Numbered from the stretch's first letter, positions 1-8,006 are shown. The stretch: 64,000 bases of DNA from Bacteroidota bacterium (GCA_016194975.1 JACQAM010000023.1:124001-188000), one strand, 5' to 3'. The notes: generated by a model not told the origin, from the letters alone. A program made the numbers and translations.

Positions 1-618
1 GGTTCCGAGAATTCTGTTATTGAGAAAAAGTGTGTCGAACACCGGAAGATTATTTGCATTATAAAATCCTGCATCAATGATCGCGATCTGCATTCCCTGC
101 CCGCGGAAACCTGCGTTGTGCAGGCAAACTCCGCCAAGCATATTGATCTGGTTGAACGAAGGGCCGTAGTTGAGCGACGATGAAGAAATTTCCCCGGTGC
201 GCTGCGTATTCTGCGGAAGCGGAGAAAAAGTTTCTTCCGAAAATTTATCATTGGTATTTGCAACGCGCGCACCAACTGCTGTGTTGCTTACCACATAAGG
301 CAAAGCGGCGATAGCTGTAAGTTGTGACGGGTTGGAAATAAAAACGACACAACCATTGAACCATTTCGATGTAGTGTGGACCGCAGCGCCTGTTGCTGCA
401 ACACCGGCAACGTAAGTTGGATTCACAGGAAGATCGGTAGAGTCGATGGCAATTCCCTGCGTGGTTCTTCGTGCAATGGCGCGCGCCGAAAGATATTGCG
501 AAGGTGTGCTGAGCGAATAAGGCGAATTATTTTTATCGTGGAACTGAACCCAGTATTTTGTCTGCGAAACTCCGCTAATGGAAATGATCAGAAAATAAAT
601 AAGGTAAATTTTTTTCAT
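1..618 (-). CDS. Subtilisin-like (S8) secreted serine protease, N-terminal part
   Basis: The 206 visible residues begin with a signal peptide (about residues 1-19, ending in GVSQT). A propeptide-like stretch of about 95 residues follows, and then the first catalytic block IAIIDAGF, whose Asp182 is the expected Asp of the Asp-His-Ser triad. The His and Ser blocks would lie beyond the left edge, so activity cannot be judged. The block just before it, with an N-Q-I-N-M-L pattern ahead of G-x-G, is usual in Bacteroidota secreted subtilases, many of which leave through the type IX system. The C-terminal sorting domain that would show this is outside the window. The ATG at 618 is the only start that places the signal peptide at the N-terminus. 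Confidence 0.82.
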   Translation of the reverse strand, partial: MKKIYLIYFLIISISGVSQTKYWVQFHDKNNSPYSLSTPSQYLSARAIARRTTQGIAIDSTDLPVNPTYVAGVAATGAAVHTTSKWFNGCVVFISNPSQLTAIAALPYVVSNTAVGARVANTNDKFSEETFSPLPQNTQRTGEISSSSLNYGPSFNQINMLGGVCLHNAGFRGQGMQIAIIDAGFYNANNLPVFDTLFLNNRILGT

Positions 619-676
619 TCTAAAAATGTTTTCTGCTTTTTACTTTATAATCCAACTCTGCTGCCGCTGCTTGCTG

Positions 677-1414
677 TTATCTCGGCCCCCAGTCAACTAA
701 TTTTATTGAATAAATTACTCCAGCATCAATTCTCGAAAGAACCGACGTTGGTTTCAATGAATCATCAGAAACATCATAAACATTTTTCTCTATGAGTCCT
801 ACGTTGCGTGCATAACGTTCGCGATACCATTGATAAGTTAACCTGTTCGTATCACATTTCTGTTCTACCAATGCTGTTGAATCGAAACTCATGGAGTTGA
901 TGGAATACGGCATATCGACTTCTTTGTATTTGTATTCCCAATCACCCATTGTATTGTAAGCATTTCCATTCCATGATTTTTCAACGCGTGGCACAAAAGT
1001 GACACGGATGAAACGCTGGTTCTCTTCATCTTTTTCTCCTTCGCTCTGCGTGCGCACGAACGACCACACGCGCGAGATGGTCCACGGCAATTGATTATAA
1101 GGAATCGTATCGATATAAGGACGTTTGTAACGTTCAACCCGCATTGCTTTTCTTCCCTGGTTGTCGGTGAAATAAGACTGGATCACTTCTTTCACCTGGT
1201 ATCTTGTATTTACAGTATCGTGAAAAAAATCGCGGTACTCGGTGGAATCCACTTCGTAAATGCACCAGTGTCCAATAGCATCAGGAAAATAATTGTAACC
1301 CGCATCGGGAACCTGGTGATCTTTTTTGCAATCGGAAAAAACAAAACAGATCATTGCGAAGAAAATAATTGTCCCCGGAATGAAAATAAAAATTGTTTTG
1401 TAATTTTTTTTCAT
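677..1414 (-). CDS. Hypothetical lipoprotein, 245 residues
   Basis: The protein starts with a basic N-terminus and a hydrophobic stretch (residues 8-26), followed by Cys29 in FSDCKKD. This resembles a lipobox, although Asp at -1 is unusual. The mature part is polar, rich in Tyr, Trp and charged residues, and has no motif I recognise. Its start ATG overlaps the stop of mnmA by four bases (1411-1414), so the two are probably translationally coupled. The coupling need not mean shared function. A cell-envelope location is inferred from the N-terminus only. Confidence 0.7.
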   Translation of the reverse strand: MKKNYKTIFIFIPGTIIFFAMICFVFSDCKKDHQVPDAGYNYFPDAIGHWCIYEVDSTEYRDFFHDTVNTRYQVKEVIQSYFTDNQGRKAMRVERYKRPYIDTIPYNQLPWTISRVWSFVRTQSEGEKDEENQRFIRVTFVPRVEKSWNGNAYNTMGDWEYKYKEVDMPYSINSMSFDSTALVEQKCDTNRLTYQWYRERYARNVGLIEKNVYDVSDDSLKPTSVLSRIDAGVIYSIKLVDWGPR

Positions 1415-2529
1415 TGCATTTTAAAATCAGGGCGATCGATAAATCCACCGCCAACTAAATCATCTCCTTCGTAAAACACAGCCGATTGTCCGGGAGCAAC
1501 GCCGGTAACGGACCGGTGAAAGAGTGTTTTTATTTTTTTCTTTCCAGAAATTTCTTCCTGAGTGAGTGTTGCGGGCGTGCCTGCATCTTTGTAACGTATA
1601 CGGGTTTGCCCCACAAAATTTTCCGGCAGAGATGAATATTTCACAAGATTATAATCGCGGATAAACATTTCCTGTTTTTCCAATTCCATTTTTGTTCCGA
1701 GAATAACGGTATTCGTTTCCGGAACGATCTGTGTTACGAACATCGGTTCTCCCATGGCGATCTCGAGCCCTTTACGCTGACCGATCGTATAGAAAGGATA
1801 ACCGCGGTGTTTGCCCACAATTTTTCCATCGGCGAGAATAAAATTTCCTCCTTCCACTTTTTCTTCGAGGCCAGGAACTTTGTGTTTTAAAAATGCACGG
1901 TAATCATTCTCAGGAATGAAACAGATCTCGTAGCTCTCACTTTTATTCGCAAGCTCGGCATAACCGGCATCCATTGCCATTTGACGGATCTCCGTTTTCC
2001 TGAATTTTCCCAATGGAAAAATAGTGCGCTTTAAACTTTCCTGCGAAAGTCCCCACAGAACATACGACTGATCTTTTGTATCGTCGAGTCCTTTTGAAAT
2101 TACATAGCGGCCTTCCTCACTGCGGACATTGGCATAATGTCCTGTAGCGATGAATTCGCAATCGAGCTGATCTGCCCGTTTCAATAATGCTTCCCACTTG
2201 ATGTGCGTGTTGCACAGCACGCATGGATTCGGTGTGCGCCCTGCGAGATATTCTTCTACAAAATTATTGATGATGTGATCGCCGAATTCTCCGCGTATAT
2301 CGAGAATGTAATGCGGGAAACCAAGATTCACTGCAAGAGTGCGAGCATCATTGATAGAATCGAGCGAGCAGCAACCGGTTTCTTTTTTCGATCCGCCCGA
2401 CGAAGCATAGTCCCATGTTTTCATGGTGATGCCGATCACTTCATATCCTTCCTCATGCAGCATAAGCGCGGTTACCGAACTGTCGATACCGCCGCTCATG
2501 GCCACAAGAACTTTTCCTTTTTTACTCAC
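1411..2529 (-). CDS. mnmA: tRNA-specific 2-thiouridylase MnmA
   Basis: MnmA activates U34 of Glu, Gln and Lys tRNAs with ATP and transfers sulfur to make 2-thiouridine. Counted from the start chosen here, the PP-loop SGGIDSS is at residues 12-18. The two catalytic cysteines are Cys106 (in NPCVLCN) and Cys203 (in ESYEICFI). Length, about 372 residues, fits the family. I prefer the GTG at 2529: it lies one base after the stop of the upstream gene and 8 bases after a GGAGG. An ATG at 2571 would add 14 polar residues and overlap that gene by about 40 bases. The downstream lipoprotein overlaps its stop. Confidence 0.93.
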   Translation of the reverse strand: MSKKGKVLVAMSGGIDSSVTALMLHEEGYEVIGITMKTWDYASSGGSKKETGCCSLDSINDARTLAVNLGFPHYILDIRGEFGDHIINNFVEEYLAGRTPNPCVLCNTHIKWEALLKRADQLDCEFIATGHYANVRSEEGRYVISKGLDDTKDQSYVLWGLSQESLKRTIFPLGKFRKTEIRQMAMDAGYAELANKSESYEICFIPENDYRAFLKHKVPGLEEKVEGGNFILADGKIVGKHRGYPFYTIGQRKGLEIAMGEPMFVTQIVPETNTVILGTKMELEKQEMFIRDYNLVKYSSLPENFVGQTRIRYKDAGTPATLTQEEISGKKKIKTLFHRSVTGVAPGQSAVFYEGDDLVGGGFIDRPDFKMQ

Positions 2530-2530
2530 G

Positions 2531-3349
2531 TCATTGTCCTCCGTTCGGATCTTTTCCATTCGATCCGTCATTCTGAAGATTGGGATCAGGTTTCATGTCG
2601 GCAGGTTTGATAACCGTTTCGCCGCTGATCAGTTTTCCATTCTTCCAGGTTTCTTTTCCTTTCACAATATATTTTCCATTCTCATCGAGGCCGTAATACA
2701 TCCACACGCCATTTTTCACAGCATGCTGGTAAGCACCCACGATGTTTATTTTTCCATCGGGGAAATACCACGTTGCAGTTCCTTCGAGATTCCCGGAATT
2801 ATAATTTGCAATTTCTTTTTTCGCACCATCTTCATAATATTCATAATACGGCCCGTTCTCCATTCCATTCACAAAAGTTGTTTCACTGGCAAGCTGTTTC
2901 GTTCCCGGAAAATAAGTCACCGATTTCCCTTCCTTCTTTCCCATATTATAATTCTCTTCCGAGAGCAACACTCCATCTTCCGTATAAAATTTCCACAGAG
3001 AATCTTTCTGCTGGTTCACATATTTTCCTTCTGCCTGAATTTTTCCGCTCACGCCATACATTGTTGCATAAGCAAGCGTTTCGCCTTTTACAAAATTCAT
3101 TTCCGTCATGATACGTCCGTCGGTATCGAAATATTTAAATACACCATACGGTTTGTCGTCTTTGAATTGTCCGACATAAATGCACGTACCATTTTCGTCC
3201 AGTTTTTTCCACGCACCTTGCTTTCGACCAAGTGTATCTACGGTGTTCGGGTAAACACCATCGGGTACCTGCGATTGCGCGTGCGAATAAAACGGAATAA
3301 CTATCATTACTATGAGCAATGACAGGAGGTTGATTTTCAAGCTTTTCAT
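2531..3349 (-). CDS. YwqK/MORN-repeat family exported protein
   Basis: After a signal peptide (residues 1 to about 24, ending SHAQS) the 272-residue protein carries repeated units of about 22 residues of the type G-x-W-x-x-Y/F-x-x-x-G-x-x-x-x-E/G. Examples are around QAEGKYVNQQKDSLWKFY and KEIANYNSGNLEGTATWYF. These match the MORN-like repeats often labelled YwqK family antitoxin component, a name that should not be read as function here because no toxin partner is visible. In Bacteroidota such proteins are common and uncharacterised. The ATG at 3349 is chosen because it begins the signal peptide; a longer frame reaching 3481 adds non-conserved sequence. mnmA follows one base after the stop. 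Confidence 0.78.
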   Translation of the reverse strand: MKSLKINLLSLLIVMIVIPFYSHAQSQVPDGVYPNTVDTLGRKQGAWKKLDENGTCIYVGQFKDDKPYGVFKYFDTDGRIMTEMNFVKGETLAYATMYGVSGKIQAEGKYVNQQKDSLWKFYTEDGVLLSEENYNMGKKEGKSVTYFPGTKQLASETTFVNGMENGPYYEYYEDGAKKEIANYNSGNLEGTATWYFPDGKINIVGAYQHAVKNGVWMYYGLDENGKYIVKGKETWKNGKLISGETVIKPADMKPDPNLQNDGSNGKDPNGGQ

Positions 3350-3522
3350 TATATACAAAGTTAAGAAGTTTAGGACTGAAAAGAAAGAGGCAAATTGCCT
3401 GCCACAGATATAAGGCGATGGTGCTAAAAAAGTAACGGTTCTGCACAATAAAAATTGCAGATTCCCGATCACACTTTTCATTTTGATGCGATGGACTTCC
3501 TCCTGATTTACTATTTTTCCGG

Positions 3523-4230
3523 ATGCATGAATTTGTGACGATAGCCACTTTTACTTTGCCGCATGAAGCTTCCATACTTGCGGCGCGGCTGGAAGATGAA
3601 GGAATAGAAACTTATTTGCGCGACGAACTAACCGTGCAACAGAATAATTTTTATTCGCATGCGCTCGGCGGTGTAAAACTCCAGGTAAGGGAGAATGATG
3701 TGGAAAATGCGCTGAAGATCATGCAGGGATCGGGCTACATCGGTGAACACGCTGCAAAAGAGATCTCCGATTCAGCCGCAATAAATTCCATTGATGAAAA
3801 GAAACAAAAAAAGATCAAACGCATTTTTATTTTTGTTTTTGTTCTCACAGCAATACTAACCATCATCGCGTACATTTCATCACGGCCAACGATGGAAGAA
3901 CTATTGACGCGGAAAAGCTGGAATATTGAAGAGATCACTTTCGACAGTGTGAAAGTACATGCGGCGACCCGTACAATTTCCATTGCGTGGAAAAATCACA
4001 AGAGCGAAGGAACACTTATTTTTTTCAGGAACGGTGAAGTAAGTTTGCCCGGGGTTGGCGGAAGTTCTGAAAATGGCCAATGGATCGTTGATGAAGATCG
4101 CATCCTGATCCATGGGCTCGGCCAGATGAAAAAAATATTTGAAGGAATTTATTCCATTAAAATTGACGGCAATGAATTAGTGCTTCGTTCAAGACATACC
4201 GTGATCCGTTGTACAAGAATGCCATGGTAG
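3523..4230 (+). CDS. DUF2007-like N-terminal domain protein with one membrane helix
   Basis: Residues 1-70 (FVTIATFTLPHEASILAARL, then LGGVKLQVRENDVENALKI) resemble the DUF2007 putative signal-transducing domain, a small alpha-beta fold whose role is unknown. A basic linker (KKQKKIKR) leads into a membrane helix at about 100-118. The remaining 115 residues form a beta-rich, lipocalin-like or DUF-type domain, probably outside the cytoplasm; I do not recognise it. The last codons overlap the start of the small zinc-ribbon gene downstream, so the three genes 3523-4579 probably form one transcript. Confidence 0.7.
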   Translation: MHEFVTIATFTLPHEASILAARLEDEGIETYLRDELTVQQNNFYSHALGGVKLQVRENDVENALKIMQGSGYIGEHAAKEISDSAAINSIDEKKQKKIKRIFIFVFVLTAILTIIAYISSRPTMEELLTRKSWNIEEITFDSVKVHAATRTISIAWKNHKSEGTLIFFRNGEVSLPGVGGSSENGQWIVDEDRILIHGLGQMKKIFEGIYSIKIDGNELVLRSRHTVIRCTRMPW

Positions 4231-4394
4231 AGAAAGAAATAATTTGTCCGCATTGTAATTCAGCAGAAACACGGAAGCAAAAGGTGGTCAACCGGTGGAG
4301 CTGGCTCTCTTTTATTCTAATGGGAATTCCGTTTCTTTTCATGAAAAGAAATTATCATTGCTTTGATTGCGGAAAAGATTTTGATAAAAAATAA
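4224..4394 (+). CDS. Small zinc-ribbon membrane protein, 56 residues
   Basis: Two CxxC pairs, Cys8/Cys11 (ICPHC) and Cys46/Cys49 (HCFDCG), flank a hydrophobic stretch (about residues 26-40). The pattern is a treble-clef or ribbon metal site interrupted by a hairpin or membrane segment. The ATG at 4224 overlaps the last codons and stop of the preceding gene, and this start puts the first CxxC at the usual short distance from the N-terminus. Function is unknown. The coupling to the DUF2007-like gene and the following Cys-rich gene suggests the three are expressed together. Confidence 0.62.
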   Translation: MVEKEIICPHCNSAETRKQKVVNRWSWLSFILMGIPFLFMKRNYHCFDCGKDFDKK

Positions 4395-4396
4395 TT

Positions 4397-4579
4397 ATGC
4401 CGCAGGAAAAAATTTGCCCGGAATGCAAAAGTAGTTTTCAGTGTTGTTCTGATAAACCGGGTTGCTGGTGCGAGCAACTTCCTAATGTAATTGTGCTGAA
4501 TGAAGATGCAGAATGTCTCTGTCCTTTATGCCTTGAGAAAAAAATAAAAGTAACATTCACACAAGGGAATCATCTGTGA
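4397..4579 (+). CDS. Cysteine-rich CWC family protein
   Basis: This 60-residue protein has nine cysteines arranged as C-PEC, QCC, GCWCEQLP and CLCPLC. The CWC tripeptide followed by the LP and the terminal C-x-C-x-x-C are the hallmark of the Cysteine-rich CWC family, presumed metal-binding. No enzymatic role is known to me. It begins two bases after the previous stop and so belongs to the same run. The family is widespread as a single short gene in Bacteroidota and Proteobacteria. Confidence 0.72.
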   Translation: MPQEKICPECKSSFQCCSDKPGCWCEQLPNVIVLNEDAECLCPLCLEKKIKVTFTQGNHL

Positions 4580-4662
4580 TCGCTTATACCAAAACGATCC
4601 TTATCAATTTTCCCCCGACTGCAACTGCCGCTTCCACGCGCAGTTTTTATTTCTTTCGATAT

Positions 4663-5100
4663 TCATCCATTGTCATATTTCCGGATAACCTCGTCGGCAG
4701 AAAATCGTCCTGAGCCGACGACGAGGAAAAGAAGTAATGCGCAGAAAACCGCAACAGAAATCCAGAATTCAGAATAGACATCGAACATTCCTGTTTTCAT
4801 TCCGTTCAGAATTATTGCAGCCGCAAGAATCGGCAACTGGAAAATAACTGCCCATCGGGTGATGAGTCCAAGCGCAATGGCGAGCCCGCCCGCGAAATGT
4901 GCAAGCGGAATGTAAGTGCTGAGGAACATCGATAGCAGTGTAAAATCAGTTCCCGGTATCATATTCCGGAGATCGTCTGCATCGCGGGCGAAAACAATTC
5001 CCTTATAGAAGAGATAACTTCCCAATGCGATCCGTAAAAAATCAAGCCACCCGGGATGATGCATGTCGCCCCAATGAAAAAACTTTACCATAGCATTCAT
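4663..5100 (-). CDS. DoxX family membrane protein
   Basis: The 145-residue protein has four predicted membrane helices: about residues 18-35 with LRIALGSYLFYKGIVF, 55-75, 78-98 and 110-128. The first helix motif R-I-x-L-G-x-x-x-x-x-x-G and the helix-two A-H-F-A-G-G-L pattern are typical of DoxX/SURF4-like proteins. The family has been tied to quinone chemistry and oxidative-stress membrane complexes, but no substrate can be assigned here. It is transcribed alone, divergent from nothing visible, and its upstream region carries several inverted repeats that could be operators. Confidence 0.82.
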   Translation of the reverse strand: MNAMVKFFHWGDMHHPGWLDFLRIALGSYLFYKGIVFARDADDLRNMIPGTDFTLLSMFLSTYIPLAHFAGGLAIALGLITRWAVIFQLPILAAAIILNGMKTGMFDVYSEFWISVAVFCALLLFLVVGSGRFSADEVIRKYDNG

Positions 5101-5240
5101 AATATTGCTCCTTTCTTTTTGCCAGGGATATTTTTTCCCTGAATCCTGTTATAAAATTATTACAGGTTTATTTAATTTTCAATTAAATACAGGTGAGAAA
5201 AAACATAGAGCAATAACCCGGAATTTTGTAAATTAGATAG
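5101..5240. promoter_or_regulatory. Upstream region of the DoxX gene with three inverted repeats
   Basis: Three palindromes follow one another upstream of the DoxX start. They are CAGGGA/TCCCTG at about 5123-5141, CCTGT/ACAGG at 5145-5166, and a perfect 9-bp repeat TATTTAATT-ttc-AATTAAATA at 5169-5189. The last has the size and symmetry of a dimeric regulator site. No regulator gene is adjacent, and which of these is a promoter, leader hairpin or operator is not decided by sequence alone. Confidence 0.35.
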
Positions 5241-5374
5241 ATTGGATTTTACCTGCCTATTCTTCCTGCGCCGTGTTTCCATCATTTCTCCAGCATTCAT
5301 CCTTGAACTGCGCAGGAATATTGCCACTGATTCTACCAGGTTACTTCACAGATTTCTGAATGCCGCTGCCGCTT

Positions 5375-6355
5375 TCAAACTGCCGCTTCTGCCTGCTGGC
5401 CACTTCCCACTTTTTTTTCTACTAAATAATGATTCCTGTCGTGAGAATTTCTTGCAATGAGTTCCGCTAAAAATCCGGCGAGAAAAAGTTGCGTGCCAAT
5501 GACCATGGCAACGAGTGAAATATAAAACCATGCACTTTCTGTAACACGCGGCGCAATTCCGTGATCATGATAAACGATCCAGAGTTTTGAAATGCCGAGC
5601 CAGGCAGCAGCAAAAAATCCGATCATGAACATAAGTGTGCCGATGAGCCCAAAAAAATGCATGGGACGTTTTCCGAATTTTGTGACGAATGAGATGGAGA
5701 GCAGATCGAGAAATCCATTGACAAAGCGTTCGATCCCGAATTTGCTCACGCCATATTTTCTGGCCTGGTGTGCTACGCTCTTCTCTCCTATTTTATCAAA
5801 CCCTGCGCGTTTTGCGATCACCGGAATGTAACGGTGCATTTCACCATAAACTTCAATGCTCTTCACTACATCACTCCGATACGCTTTCAATCCGCAATTG
5901 AAATCGTGCAATTTTATTCCCGACATTCTTCGGGTGGCAGCGTTGAATAATTTAGTCGGAATGGTTTTCGTGATCGGATCGAAACGTTTTTCCTTCCATC
6001 CGGAAACAAGATCATATCCATCCTGCGTGATCATTTTATAGAGTGAAGGAATTTCCTCGGGCGAATCCTGCAGGTCGGCATCCATGGTGATGATCACATT
6101 TCCATGCGTGGCTTCGAATCCAACATTAAGTCCGGCCGATTTTCCGTAATTCCTCCGAAATTTTATTCCCACAACAGCAGGATTTTTCTGCGCGAGTTCT
6201 TCAATTACTTTCCACGACTTGTCTTTACTTCCATCATCAACAAAAATTATTTCATACGAAAAATTATTCGCGGTCATCACCCGCGCGATCCAGTCGTGCA
6301 ATTCGGGCAATGATTCTTCTTCGTTGAAAAGAGGAATTACAATTGAAATATCCAT
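5375..6355 (-). CDS. Family 2 glycosyltransferase, DPM1/GtrB type
   Basis: Residues 1-225 form a GT-A domain with the opening SIVIPLFNEEESLPEL, FVDDGSKDKSW at 39-47 and the metal-binding DAD at 92-94 within ITMDADLQDSPEE. Two C-terminal membrane helices (about 235-260 and 283-308) give the topology of polyprenyl-phosphate glycosyltransferases. These load a sugar onto a lipid carrier at the inner face of the membrane. Length of 326 residues fits. The donor sugar cannot be read from sequence. The start ATG at 6355 overlaps the stop of the upstream DUF4199-like gene by one base. Confidence 0.88.
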   Translation of the reverse strand: MDISIVIPLFNEEESLPELHDWIARVMTANNFSYEIIFVDDGSKDKSWKVIEELAQKNPAVVGIKFRRNYGKSAGLNVGFEATHGNVIITMDADLQDSPEEIPSLYKMITQDGYDLVSGWKEKRFDPITKTIPTKLFNAATRRMSGIKLHDFNCGLKAYRSDVVKSIEVYGEMHRYIPVIAKRAGFDKIGEKSVAHQARKYGVSKFGIERFVNGFLDLLSISFVTKFGKRPMHFFGLIGTLMFMIGFFAAAWLGISKLWIVYHDHGIAPRVTESAWFYISLVAMVIGTQLFLAGFLAELIARNSHDRNHYLVEKKVGSGQQAEAAV

Positions 6356-6900
6356 CAGCCGAGGGGAGGAAATTGTTGCTGTTGTTCCGGCGTTCCGAAA
6401 ACTTCGGGTTTATCTTTTTTTACAAACGCTGAAATGATGAGGTTGAAAATAGTAAGGAAAAACATTCCGCCGAAAAGTGCGAGTACTGCCATCACCGGCG
6501 GAGAAGCAAATTTTTTCCCAAAATCGATGCCCATTTTAATTGATTCTTCCGGCAATCCCTGCTCGCGCATTTTTGCAGCTTGTTTTGCAAATTCGGCATC
6601 CATGATCGCGGGATCCATAATGTAAGACATGAACACATAAGCCCAGATTGCCATGATGATGCTGTAATACAATGCAAAAAAAGTGGTGTAGCCCATTGCC
6701 TGGCCATAACTCATGAAACCGTCCTTACCGTTTTTTCTCCAGTTAAGCGCGCCGAAAACAATGATCCCGATATAGAAAACATAGGAGAGGTAATTCCATG
6801 CTGAGTTTCTGAATCCGGCGAAATAAATTCCAAGTGAAAAAGCGATCACAAGGATTGCTGCGGAGACGGAATAGGTAAGCGAATGTTTGTGGATATTCAT
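6355..6900 (-). CDS. DUF4199-like membrane protein
   Basis: This 181-residue protein has four membrane helices: about residues 10-28, 38-53, 75-97 and 143-168. Between helices three and four lies a charged loop with E-F-A-K-Q-A-A-K-M-R-E-Q-G. That pattern, a conserved short loop after helix three followed by a last helix and a polar tail, is that of the DUF4199 family, restricted largely to Bacteroidota. In that phylum it often sits directly before a GT2 gene of the type found downstream here. Function is unknown. The ATG at 6900 is favoured over one 36 bases upstream because it begins the conserved N-terminus. Confidence 0.8.
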   Translation of the reverse strand: MNIHKHSLTYSVSAAILVIAFSLGIYFAGFRNSAWNYLSYVFYIGIIVFGALNWRKNGKDGFMSYGQAMGYTTFFALYYSIIMAIWAYVFMSYIMDPAIMDAEFAKQAAKMREQGLPEESIKMGIDFGKKFASPPVMAVLALFGGMFFLTIFNLIISAFVKKDKPEVFGTPEQQQQFPPLG

Positions 6901-6930
6901 GGTGGTTTGATTAAGGAACAAATATAGCTT

Positions 6931-7092
6931 ATTCAAAATTCAAGATTGAAAATTCAAGATTTCCGCAGCGGGTTAAGTAGAATTTGACGTTAATTATTGT
7001 CAAATTTTACCAGTGAGTACCCTAATTTTGAGCGCCTGCTATTTATCTCGGCAGAATGGCCAATTTTGAATCTTGAATTCTGAATTTTGAAT
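6931..7092. repeat. Word-type inverted repeat upstream of the SRP RNA gene
   Basis: The left arm (6931-6961) and right arm (7062-7092) are imperfect reverse complements of about 31 nt. Each is a string of ttcaaga/ttcaaaa words. In the loop a second hairpin has a perfect 8-bp stem AATTTGAC/GTCAAATT (6981-6988 and 6999-7006). The right arm ends one base before the end of the spacer of the SRP RNA promoter, so the repeat and the promoter overlap. It belongs to the window-wide class of word-type hairpins described in the findings. Confidence 0.6.
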
Positions 7093-7100
7093 TACCTTTG
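7073..7100 (+). promoter_or_regulatory. Predicted promoter of the SRP RNA gene
   Basis: A TACCTTTG at 7093-7100 fits the Bacteroidota -7 consensus TAnnTTTG, with a TTG at 7073-7075 seventeen bases upstream. The last base of the box is four bases before the first base of the SRP RNA stem at 7105. That is where transcription would be expected to begin. The agreement of box, RNA end and terminator makes this one of the firmer promoters in the window. Confidence 0.6.
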
Positions 7101-7104
7101 AATC

Positions 7105-7200
7105 GGGTAAGTCTTACACGACCAGCTCCTGCCGAATCCCCCAGGATCGGAAGGTAGCAAGGGTAGGCGGTTGTAGCGGTGCGATGTAAGTAGCTTACCC
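7105..7200 (+). ncRNA. ffs: Signal recognition particle RNA, small bacterial (4.5S) type
   Basis: The RNA pairs with Ffh to target membrane and secreted proteins co-translationally. Its apical region, around CAGGATCGGAAGGTAGCAAG at 7142-7161, has the GGAA tetraloop closed by C-G and the asymmetric internal loop that bind the Ffh M domain. The ends GGGTAAG (7105-7111) and CTTACCC (7194-7200) pair to close the hairpin, giving about 96 nt, the usual size. A run of ten T from 7202 serves as the terminator. Symbol ffs is by function and structure. Confidence 0.9.
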
Positions 7201-7212
7201 ATTTTTTTTTTC
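7201..7212 (+). terminator. T-run terminating the SRP RNA
   Basis: Ten consecutive T at 7202-7211 directly follow the closing stem of the SRP RNA, which itself acts as the terminator hairpin. Confidence 0.6.
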
Positions 7213-7326
7213 GCACCTCCTTTCGCACGGGAATGAACACGGATATGCAGATCGCAGATTGAATTGGGAACTGGGAATAAATATCCGCGATGGATATATT
7301 CATAAACATTTGTAATCCCTGACCTT

Positions 7327-7887
7327 TTGATTCCGCCTCTTTATCTCGAATCTTCACGACTTATTATTCGTCCATTTAAATTATCGGATGCTTCTTCTCT
7401 TTTTCACCTGGTGAATTCGAACAAAGATCTGCTTGAAGATTATTTTCCGATGACGGTAGAGAAAAATACTTCGGTGAATGCCAAGCGCATTTACATCATG
7501 GAAAGAAATCATGAACGCAATAATGGGAAAGCTCTTTTCGCCGGAATTTTTCTTCGCGATGAAAAAAAACTCATCGGCCAGATGTGTGCGAAGGATATCA
7601 ATCATCGTGTGCCTAAATGTGAAGCTGGATATTTCTTAGACAGGAATTTTCACAGGAAAGGACTTGCAACAGAAGCGCTGAATTTATTTTTGAATTTCTG
7701 TTTCAGCGAAATGAAAATGGCAAAGATCACGCTGCGCATTGAACCGAAAAATACTTCGTCCAAAGCACTGGCACAGAAATGCGGATTCACCATGATCGGT
7801 GTTTCTAAAAATGATTTCAGAAGTGCCAATGGCCGGCTGATGGAATGTGAACTCTGGGAGTTGTACGAAATACGAAAAGGATACTAA
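7327..7887 (+). CDS. GNAT family N-acetyltransferase (RimJ/RimL-like)
   Basis: The 186-residue protein opens with LESSRLIIRPFKLSDA, the first strand and helix of RimJ/RimL-type acetyltransferases. The acetyl-CoA-binding segment is around FHRKGLATEAL, where R/Q-x-x-G-x-A is expected and RKGLA is seen. FTMIGVSKNDF follows near the end. The only start that keeps the first strand is the TTG at 7327; an in-frame stop lies 24 bases upstream and the first ATG is far inside the domain. The last seven codons and the stop lie in the left arm of a perfect 36-bp inverted repeat. The substrate is unknown. Confidence 0.83.
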   Translation: MIPPLYLESSRLIIRPFKLSDASSLFHLVNSNKDLLEDYFPMTVEKNTSVNAKRIYIMERNHERNNGKALFAGIFLRDEKKLIGQMCAKDINHRVPKCEAGYFLDRNFHRKGLATEALNLFLNFCFSEMKMAKITLRIEPKNTSSKALAQKCGFTMIGVSKNDFRSANGRLMECELWELYEIRKGY

Positions 7888-7968
7888 AAGTTACGAAAGT
7901 ATTGCGTGAAGAAATTTTCGTACCCTTTGGTATTTCGTAACTTTTAGTATCCTTTTCGTATTTCGTAC
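7863..7968. repeat. Perfect 36-bp inverted repeat (tacgaaa words)
   Basis: Positions 7863-7898 are the exact reverse complement of 7933-7968, with a 34-nt loop. The arm is built of near-repeats of tacgaaa. The left arm encodes the C-terminus and stop of the GNAT gene; the right arm reaches to within 13 bases of the -7-like box (TAATTTTG, 7981-7988) of the fsa gene. A stem of this length would be a strong transcript-end structure, but without a T-run. It is the most perfect example of the word-type hairpins here. Confidence 0.85.
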
Positions 7969-8006
7969 TCTATGCTTTACTAATTTTGTAAATACAAACA
8001 CACACT

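Noticed and set aside
376-795. 139-codon frame opposite the subtilase start
   Set aside because: Antisense to the signal peptide and propeptide region of the protease and continues into the next gene without coding signs.
2423-3322. 299-codon open frame on the plus strand opposite the YwqK-like gene and mnmA start
   Set aside because: Antisense to two real genes; the product is a low-complexity Ile/Phe/His/Ser string and has no start signal or domain.
2531-3349. Toxin-antitoxin module suggested by the YwqK antitoxin label
   Set aside because: No toxin gene is adjacent, the protein has an export signal, and the neighbour is mnmA.
7105-7200. Possible tRNA because of the paired ends and conserved interior
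   Set aside because: No T-loop or anticodon arm is present; the GGAA tetraloop and internal loop are those of SRP RNA.
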